Source of the DNA: a bacterium ADurb.Bin374
GTDB lineage: Bacteria; Riflebacteria; Ozemobacteria; Ozemobacterales; Ozemobacteraceae
DNA length: 5,075 nucleotides
Assembly (NCBI GenBank): GCA_002068715.1
Contig: MWAR01000534.1
Span: 1-5,075 of the forward strand
Direction of reading: 5' to 3'
The notes beneath the pieces were generated by a model, which had not been told where the DNA came from, made no database searches, and was given only the letters and a program-made list of their open reading frames with translations. A program made the position numbers and the translations under genes. Positions 1 to 5,075 of the stretch are shown in pieces (within the stretch, counting starts at the first letter, position 1; each line of letters opens with the position of its first letter).

Positions 1-1649
1 GGCGACACGGCGTCCGCGCACCGGGTCTCACAGAGCGTATTCTCACGGAGTTTTCGAACGCCTCCCCCTCGCTTCCCCTGTCCGCCCTGTTCCTGTTCGA
101 CATGTACGGGAACGAACTCGCGACCGGAGGTAGCATTCTGACGCCGGAGCAGTACGAGGGGCTCCATAAATACTATAAAATATATTTTATCAACACTCTC
201 CGGAACCGATACGAGATGACCTATCAACGGCCTCCGCCCGGGAAAAACCCGCTCTCGACCCGTGACAATATTTTCTGGGAAGCCTTCTCGCAGATTTCCT
301 ACACGAACATCACGCAGATCGCCGAGATGCGTCGCGGCATCCCCGAGTTTTTCAAGGCCGGCAGCCACTGGCTGGTCAAGCTTCACGACTTCATCCAGAC
401 CGAAACGGGTGAAGCGATCGCTTTCCTGATCGCCTGGCACGACCAGTTTCTCGACAGGGAAGCCATCCGAAGCGCACTGGCCGACTACGCCCGGACAAAC
501 CCGGATGGCGTCTTTATGGCGTTCCGGAAGGAGCGTGACCGCCTCGTTCCCCTGATTTCCGCGTCGGCCCTGCACCGGCGGCTTCTCGAGCACCCGGCCA
601 ACGCCGCCATGGCGCGCGGCGGCGCGTTCACCACGCATGTCTTCGCCCCGGACGAATGGTTTGTCCTGGCCCGGCCGTCCGGCGCCATGCGCGACGTCTG
701 GCTCGCGGCCGCTCTCCCCCTGAAGCCGGAGCTGGCAGTCTTCGAAGCACGCCGTAGGCGCCTCGCGGGATTTCTTTTGCTCAGCCTCACGATGGTCATT
801 CTGTTGGGGACGATCACGGCCCAGCACGTCGTCCCGTCGATCATCTCGGTGAAGAAGGGTCTCACGGCCGTCACCGGAGGCGACCTCGACATCCGGGTGG
901 AACTCGACCGGTCCGACGAACTTGGGGTCCTGACGAGGGCGTTCGACGAGATGACGGACGGGCTGAGGCAGCGGCAGCGACTCTCGACTTTCGTATCCGG
1001 AACGGCACTCCAGGCCCTTTCCGAGGGAACGACGTCGAAACCCCGCCGAGGCCCGGGCATCGTCCTGGTATCCGATATCCGCTCGTTCACGACGCTCTGT
1101 GAGAATCAGCCTGCAGCAACGATCACCGGCATGCTGAACAGGCATTTCGACCTGATGGCAGACATCATTCATCGTCATGGGGGACGCATCGACAGGTTCA
1201 TCGGTGACGCGATCCAGGCGATCTTCGAACCCCATCTGCCAGGCGACGAGGGGCTCGAGAAACGCGCGATCACGGCCGGTCTTGCGATGCTGCGCGAGAT
1301 GGAGGCTATCAACGAAGAGCGATGTTTCCAGGGTCTGTTTCCCTACGCCATCGGCGTAGGATTGAGCAGCGGCGACCTGCTGTTCGGCGGCATCGGCGAT
1401 CCGGCCTTCCGCTTCGAGATATCGGTGCTCGGGGAATCCGTGGCAGAGGCCACGGGGCTCGAAGCGCTCTCAAAATCCGCCCCGGGCCTCCCACTCGTGA
1501 TGACGCCGGAGATCGCGAAGGCCGGGGGAGCCCTCACGGCTTGCGCGGTTCCCCTCGCAGGCCATGAGAAGCGCGCCTTCGTCTACCAGGCGAATGTCAC
1601 GTCGGACGAGCTCCTCCGGCTGGAGCAACCGGAAGGAGACAAGGCATGA
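1..1649 (+). CDS. Membrane sensor HAMP-class III cyclase, C1-like (metal-binding) subunit, 5' truncated
   Basis: This is the C-terminal part of a membrane class III nucleotidyl cyclase. The frame is open from the first full codon at position 3, and residues before the first ATG (102) read as ordinary protein, so the true start is upstream of the window. Numbering from Met102: residues 1-218 are a probably extracytoplasmic sensor end, about 222-241 a membrane helix, about 242-294 a HAMP domain (Pro245, RSDELG at 270-275), and about 318-497 the cyclase domain. Both metal-binding aspartates are present: Asp325 in SDIRSFT and Asp369 in RFIGDA. The purine-recognition lysine is Arg365, the transition-state Asn and Arg are Ala448 and Gly452, and the late VKGK motif has become LAGH (485-488). 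A homodimer should therefore be inactive. The protein probably pairs with the product of the next gene, whose domain keeps what this one lacks. Cyclase and HAMP identity is secure; the heterodimer role is inferred. Confidence 0.9.
   Translation, partial: RHGVRAPGLTERILTEFSNASPSLPLSALFLFDMYGNELATGGSILTPEQYEGLHKYYKIYFINTLRNRYEMTYQRPPPGKNPLSTRDNIFWEAFSQISYTNITQIAEMRRGIPEFFKAGSHWLVKLHDFIQTETGEAIAFLIAWHDQFLDREAIRSALADYARTNPDGVFMAFRKERDRLVPLISASALHRRLLEHPANAAMARGGAFTTHVFAPDEWFVLARPSGAMRDVWLAAALPLKPELAVFEARRRRLAGFLLLSLTMVILLGTITAQHVVPSIISVKKGLTAVTGGDLDIRVELDRSDELGVLTRAFDEMTDGLRQRQRLSTFVSGTALQALSEGTTSKPRRGPGIVLVSDIRSFTTLCENQPAATITGMLNRHFDLMADIIHRHGGRIDRFIGDAIQAIFEPHLPGDEGLEKRAITAGLAMLREMEAINEERCFQGLFPYAIGVGLSSGDLLFGGIGDPAFRFEISVLGESVAEATGLEALSKSAPGLPLVMTPEIAKAGGALTACAVPLAGHEKRAFVYQANVTSDELLRLEQPEGDKA
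175..190. repeat. Perfect 16-bp AT-only palindrome inside the first gene
   Basis: ATAAAATATATTTTAT reads identically on both strands and sits in an AT-rich patch (about 166-191) within a GC-rich coding region. It encodes part of a run rich in Lys, Tyr, Ile and Phe (HKYYKIYFIN), so amino-acid content may explain it. No function is assigned. Confidence 0.6.
1633..1649 (+). promoter_or_regulatory. Shine-Dalgarno plus ATGA stop/start overlap (translational coupling)
   Basis: AAGGAG at 1633-1638 lies seven bases before ATG 1646, a near-ideal ribosome-binding site embedded in the last codons of the upstream gene. The ATGA at 1646-1649 combines the start of the second gene with the TGA stop of the first. 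This fixes the second gene's start and implies co-transcription and probably coupled translation, fitting two subunits needed in similar amounts. Confidence 0.85.
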
Positions 1650-4630
1650 ACGCTTTTTCGCGACGTCTGCTCTTCTTTGTCGGCGCCGCTCTCCTCCTTC
1701 TCCCTGCCTGGCTGATTCATACGACCCTTTCCGAAAGCGCGGCGTTCGAACAGGCCCGGATTCGCCAGACGACGTCGGAACTTCTCGACACGGCCCTCCA
1801 CCTAGTCAGGCACCAGGACCTGGGCCGTCTGCTGCTCGTCGACCGCCTGGAAGAAGCGGCGCAGAACTTCGCCGACGAGATCGCCGGTTCCCCGGAAGCG
1901 AACGTCGCTTCCGGCCTGCAGGAGGTCACGCGGCGCCTCGAGCGGTCTGCCTCGCGACCGATTTTCGCGATGAGCTTGCTCGTTCACCCCAGGCGCGTCG
2001 ATGTTCAGGGCGATCACACCCCTGAAGAGCGGGACTTTTTCAGCCGGTTCCTCGAGATGAACATTCAGATGTGTTTCCGGGAACCGGCCGCAAGCGATGC
2101 CATTCTCCTCTCCGAACGCATTCCCCGCTTCCTTGGCTCGGTCCAGACCATCAGCTATTTCAACGAAGAGAAGCGAGGAACCGCCGCACCGGTAGTTTTC
2201 AGGCACAGGGACGCGCTTCTCTTCTGGATGCCCCTCATCGACAAACGGAAGGCCGCCGAGCTGCTCCGTTCCCCGACACCGGACACACTGTTCGCCCCTA
2301 ATGTCTCGACGGTCAGGGAACACATCCGCCAGCGGATGACTCTCGGAGGCATTCTCTTCATCATGCCGCCCACCGCCACGGGGAAGCTCAGCATCGAATC
2401 GACTATCCGCAGATACGCCAACCTTGGCATCCGGCTTGCGTTCGTTTCCGAAGACAGCCGCAGCATCACGGCGCACGCATCGTGGCGGAAGCCGCCCCTC
2501 AGCGCCTGTCTGGACGGCGCTTCATCGCCACAGAACTGGGTTGTCAGCCGCGGAACGGCGTTCGTCGGCAGGCGGCACACCGTTCTCGCCGCCATGAAAC
2601 TCCCTGCCGGAACCCCCGGCCGGGGAAACACCACCATCCTGATACGGACGTTCTGCTGGGCGACATCCGCCATGGCCGTTCTGACATGGTTTTCAACCCT
2701 TTTCCGCGGAGGCGGCCTCGCACTCAGTCTGGGCCGTCAGCTTTCCGCCGGATTTCTTCTGGCGGCGTTGTTCCCGCTGACGACAATGTTTCTAGTCATC
2801 GAGCCGTATGCGGATGAACGTCACGAAGTCCGCGTCCAGGAGATCCGGACTGACCTGAGAAACACCATCAACCTGCTCGAACTACAGGCCCTCGCGCACC
2901 GACCGCGCATCTGGCACCTGCTCTCACGGCTGTTCGGAAACAGGACGTTTCTCGAAGCCGCCAGGCGGGACGCCGCAGGTGACGATCCCGCCGCCAGGGC
3001 GGAACTCGAACGACGCTTTAAAAATATCTTTCTCTATTTATACAATGAGCCGATCGACCTTTCCCTGCGCAAGGTCATTCTCGCCGGCATGGGCAGCTAT
3101 GTCCGCCACCAGTCCCGCCCCCGCGATCCGGTGGGAGGCCCCAGCATGCTTGCCGAACTCATGAATCACAACGCGAATGTCACGCTCACCGCGCGCGGCA
3201 CCGGAATGGTTCCGGGCGGGAGCAGGACAGTGTCGGACGATCCCGAACGCGGCTCCGCCCTCGCGACGAAGCGCGAAATGGTGTGGGACGTCGGCCGCGA
3301 AATCTTCCTCTCCGTTCTCGGCCCCGAGGCGTTCTTCGACTGGATCAACGGGAAAAACGAGCCGCTCCTGCTCGAGATCGGAATCGGCATGGTGATGCTG
3401 TACGAGATGTTTCTCCCAAGTCAGGAGGCTCCGGAGTTTCTCCTCTCGATCCTGCTCAAGGCCGAATATCACGAGAACAACGCCATGAGCCGGACGCTGT
3501 CGGGAAAATGGCGGGACGGCCCGCTCTTCGTCTTCCAGCGGGACAAGATCGGCAAACCCTGCCACCCCGGCACCGGCGAGCGCCACCCGTTCCTGCGCCG
3601 GGTCGCCCGGCAGGTGGATGCCTCGTCGAGGTCGCTCAGTCTGCGCCTGAGTGACGGGAACACCCGGTGGCTGGTGGAGGGGGCGCCCGGCGTCTATTCC
3701 CGCCAGTTCGTCTTCGTCGCGCTCGCCGACGAGGCGCCGCTTCTGGCCGAAACGGCGGCGATCAAGCGCAGACTGAACGCGACCCTCCTCGTTGCGGCGC
3801 TCATCACCCTTCTGCTCGCCGCAAGCGCGACCCAGGACATCGTCTCCCCCATCCGGAGCCTGATCGTCGGCATTCAGGCCGTCAGCGCGGAAAACTACAC
3901 CCACCGGGTGCCGTCTGACCGATCCGACGAACTCGGCGAACTGGCCGACACCTTCAACAAGATGGCCCGGGGACTCGAAGAACGAAATATATTGCGGAAA
4001 ATGGTTTCGAGTTCGGCTCTGACTGCCGCGACATCGGGCGACGACGAGAAAAAAGCTAGGGAAGGGGCCCGCCGCGAGTTCATCGTTTGCTTCGTCTCCT
4101 TCACCGGTATCGAAACCGCCATGGCATCGATGTCTCCAGAAGCCGCTCTCGAACTTCTCAACCGACACGTCATCGTCGCGTCCCGCATCCTGCACGCCGC
4201 CGGAGCCGATATCGACAAACTGCTCGGCCAGAAGATCCTCGCCGTCTTTCCTCCGGAACTCGACGCCGTCGCCGTGAAAACCGCCCGGCGCTTACAGGCG
4301 GCACACCAGGAAGGCGCGCTTTCGTTCCGGCCAGCAGTCGGGATGACAATAGGCTCCGTCGTCACGGGAATCCTCGGTTCCGGTGACAGGCGAGACCATA
4401 CGATCATCGGCGACACAGTGAACCTCGCGGCCCGGGCTGCCGCGCTCGCCGAGCGATTTGCCCCCGTAGCGGTCGTCCTCGACGAGGCCCTGCGTCTTCG
4501 CGTCAGGGACATCGGCAGTTACGAGTCTCTCGGCGAAACCTGCGTCAAGGGAAAAAGCCATCCCGTCCGCCTCGTCCGGCTCCTCGACCCGAAACGGAGG
4601 AAATCCTCCGCCGCCTCGGGCCGGTCATGA
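1646..4630 (+). CDS. Four-TM dual-sensor HAMP-class III cyclase, C2-like subunit lacking both metal aspartates
   Basis: This is a 994-residue membrane protein, complete in the window. The start at 1646 has a strong Shine-Dalgarno sequence and overlaps the previous stop by four bases. Predicted layout: membrane helix about 6-24, a large probably extracytoplasmic region about 25-328, helices about 330-350 and 366-385, a second large region about 386-706, helix about 708-727, HAMP about 728-783 (Pro735, RSDELG at 759-764), and class III cyclase about 811-980. The first metal Asp is Cys815 (CFVSFT) and the second is Gln862 (DKLLGQ). The rest of the site is intact: Lys858 and Thr919, the ATP-specifying pair of class IIIb enzymes, Asn926 and Arg930 in GDTVNLAAR, and Lys968 in VKGK. 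Alone it should not bind catalytic metal. With the upstream gene product it could complete one adenylyl cyclase site. I recognise no named fold in either sensor region. The basic C-terminal tail (KRRK) is unexplained. Domain calls are firm; partner and product are inferred. Confidence 0.92.
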   Translation: MNAFSRRLLFFVGAALLLLPAWLIHTTLSESAAFEQARIRQTTSELLDTALHLVRHQDLGRLLLVDRLEEAAQNFADEIAGSPEANVASGLQEVTRRLERSASRPIFAMSLLVHPRRVDVQGDHTPEERDFFSRFLEMNIQMCFREPAASDAILLSERIPRFLGSVQTISYFNEEKRGTAAPVVFRHRDALLFWMPLIDKRKAAELLRSPTPDTLFAPNVSTVREHIRQRMTLGGILFIMPPTATGKLSIESTIRRYANLGIRLAFVSEDSRSITAHASWRKPPLSACLDGASSPQNWVVSRGTAFVGRRHTVLAAMKLPAGTPGRGNTTILIRTFCWATSAMAVLTWFSTLFRGGGLALSLGRQLSAGFLLAALFPLTTMFLVIEPYADERHEVRVQEIRTDLRNTINLLELQALAHRPRIWHLLSRLFGNRTFLEAARRDAAGDDPAARAELERRFKNIFLYLYNEPIDLSLRKVILAGMGSYVRHQSRPRDPVGGPSMLAELMNHNANVTLTARGTGMVPGGSRTVSDDPERGSALATKREMVWDVGREIFLSVLGPEAFFDWINGKNEPLLLEIGIGMVMLYEMFLPSQEAPEFLLSILLKAEYHENNAMSRTLSGKWRDGPLFVFQRDKIGKPCHPGTGERHPFLRRVARQVDASSRSLSLRLSDGNTRWLVEGAPGVYSRQFVFVALADEAPLLAETAAIKRRLNATLLVAALITLLLAASATQDIVSPIRSLIVGIQAVSAENYTHRVPSDRSDELGELADTFNKMARGLEERNILRKMVSSSALTAATSGDDEKKAREGARREFIVCFVSFTGIETAMASMSPEAALELLNRHVIVASRILHAAGADIDKLLGQKILAVFPPELDAVAVKTARRLQAAHQEGALSFRPAVGMTIGSVVTGILGSGDRRDHTIIGDTVNLAARAAALAERFAPVAVVLDEALRLRVRDIGSYESLGETCVKGKSHPVRLVRLLDPKRRKSSAASGRS

Positions 4631-4649
4631 GAAAGTGAAGGCGGATGCC

Positions 4650-4678
4650 TTGGATAAATCGCCGACGCGGAGTATAGT
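4650..4678 (+). promoter_or_regulatory. Putative sigma70-type promoter for the receiver-like gene
   Basis: TTGGAT at 4650-4655 (3 of 6 matches to the -35 consensus) and TATAGT at 4673-4678 (5 of 6 to the -10 consensus) are separated by exactly 17 bp. They lie in the only intergenic gap of the window and are followed by an AT-rich stretch at 4681-4694, unlike the GC-rich surroundings. Initiation would fall near 4685, giving a leader of about 26 bases before ATG 4711. This is a consensus match by eye only. Confidence 0.5.
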
Positions 4679-4700
4679 GATTTGATATATATATGCCGCC

Positions 4701-4708
4701 AGGGGGGG
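4701..4708 (+). promoter_or_regulatory. Candidate G-rich ribosome-binding site for the third gene
   Basis: AGGGGGGG lies only two bases before ATG 4711. It can pair with the CCUCC anti-Shine-Dalgarno, allowing a G-U pair and shifted registers that give a spacing of several bases. It supports 4711 over the in-frame ATG at 4693, where the site would fall inside the coding sequence. The match is imperfect and the spacing tight. Confidence 0.45.
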
Positions 4709-4710
4709 CG

Positions 4711-5075
4711 ATGAGACAGCTTCCGCTGATCAGCGACAACTCATCTCTGATATCCGACGTCGAACGCCTGTTACCGGAAGAAAGCAGGCGAAGTTTCCAT
4801 CTCACCGTCATTCCCGATTTCCAGACGGCGCGCGAGTATCTCACCCTCGAAATGCCGGAACTGGTCCTGCTCGACTTTTCAGACCCCGATCTCAGGCCAT
4901 TCGAACTCCTCCAGTTCATCATGAACGACGCATGGCTCGCCCCGGGCGGCATCATCGCCTTCCACGACAACGACGGTGAGATCCGCCGGCTCGAATCGAT
5001 CCGCGAGGCGAACTTCATCGTCATCGTGCACGAGCGCAACCTCGCAGACTACTTGCCGCGCATCATGAGCATCAT
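4711..5075 (+). CDS. Receiver-like (REC-type) domain protein, 3' truncated
   Basis: The reading frame runs from ATG 4711 past the window end, giving 121 full codons. The visible part follows the alternating strand/helix pattern of a response-regulator receiver: a first strand ending in ISDN (7-10), a third strand PELVLLDF in which Asp55 sits at the phospho-acceptor position, and a final segment ending NLADYLPRI. It is atypical. The conserved Ser/Thr after strand four is replaced in GGIIAFHD (79-86), and the Lys-Pro after strand five appears to be missing (His107-Glu108 there). It may be a divergent or non-phosphorylated receiver joined to an output domain outside the window. The output domain cannot be seen; a link to RsbW-type ATPases in related lineages is only a vague recollection. 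The start at 4711 is preferred because a G-rich ribosome-binding stretch lies just upstream. An in-frame ATG at 4693 is possible but has no visible ribosome-binding site. Its own putative promoter precedes it, so it may be expressed separately from the cyclase pair. Confidence 0.72.
   Translation, partial: MRQLPLISDNSSLISDVERLLPEESRRSFHLTVIPDFQTAREYLTLEMPELVLLDFSDPDLRPFELLQFIMNDAWLAPGGIIAFHDNDGEIRRLESIREANFIVIVHERNLADYLPRIMSI

Noticed and set aside
102..104. ATG 102 as the true start of the first gene
   Set aside because: The same frame is open to the window start and translates into ordinary protein before it, there is no convincing Shine-Dalgarno sequence, and starting here would leave a sensor without its N-terminal membrane helix.
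485..1090. Minus-strand open frame (201 codons)
   Set aside because: It is antisense to the sensor end, helix and HAMP of the first gene, and its Arg/Ser-rich composition is typical of a shadow frame.
1053..1592. The first cyclase domain as a normal homodimeric cyclase
   Set aside because: The purine lysine, transition-state Asn and Arg, and late lysine are all replaced (Arg365, Ala448, Gly452, Ala486), too many losses for self-sufficient catalysis by the known mechanism.
3038..4195. Long minus-strand open frame (385 codons)
   Set aside because: It lies entirely antisense to the second cyclase gene, its translation is rich in Arg, Glu and Gly as expected of a GC-rich shadow frame, and it shows no domain or membrane pattern.
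4595..4610. Inverted repeat CGGAGG-AAAT-CCTCCG near the end of the second gene, considered as a terminator
   Set aside because: The stem is only 6 bp, lies inside the coding sequence about 20 bases before the stop, and is followed by GC-rich sequence with no T run.
4693..4710. Alternative upstream start for the third gene (ATG 4693, in frame)
   Set aside because: It would add MPPGGA, has no ribosome-binding site in the TA-rich sequence before it, and would bury the G-rich site that serves ATG 4711.
4545..5039. Minus-strand open frame (164 codons) opposite the third gene
   Set aside because: Its translation is Ser/Arg-rich and low in hydrophobic structure, whereas the + frame gives a coherent receiver-like fold with an upstream promoter and ribosome-binding site.

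Overview
The window is one strand-consistent stretch of a GC-rich bacterial chromosome (about 60% G+C by eye, strong preference for C or G at third codon positions). It holds two large overlapping membrane-signalling genes and the start of a third gene, all on the + strand. Nothing in it looks mobile, and there are no RNA genes or CRISPR repeats. The combination of long extracytoplasmic sensor regions, HAMP and class III cyclase, followed by a receiver-like protein, suits signalling-rich Gram-negative-type lineages such as spirochaetes, Candidatus Riflebacteria/Ozemobacteria or deltaproteobacteria. This placement is a weak inference.

Layout. Positions 1-1649 carry the 3' part of a gene whose start lies upstream of the window. 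It encodes the end of a sensor region, a membrane segment, a HAMP domain and a class III nucleotidyl cyclase domain. Its stop codon overlaps the start of the second gene (ATGA at 1646-1649). The second gene (1646-4630, 994 aa) is complete and has four predicted membrane segments, two large probably extracytoplasmic regions, HAMP and a second class III cyclase domain. An 80-bp gap (4631-4710) contains a plausible sigma70-type promoter. The third gene (4711 to the window end, 3' truncated) begins with a receiver-like domain.

How the genes may work together. The two cyclase domains are degenerate in opposite ways. The first keeps both metal-binding aspartates but has lost the purine-recognition lysine, the transition-state asparagine and arginine, and the C-terminal phosphate-contacting lysine. 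The second has lost both aspartates but keeps all the others. This is the division of labour seen between the C1 and C2 halves of mammalian adenylyl cyclases. It predicts that the two proteins form an obligate heterodimer with one ATP-cyclising site, plus one dead pseudo-site that could be regulatory. The stop/start overlap would favour balanced synthesis, and the shared architecture indicates an old tandem duplication followed by complementary decay. This split two-gene cyclase is the main discovery candidate in the window. It rests on motif reading by eye and has no experimental support here.
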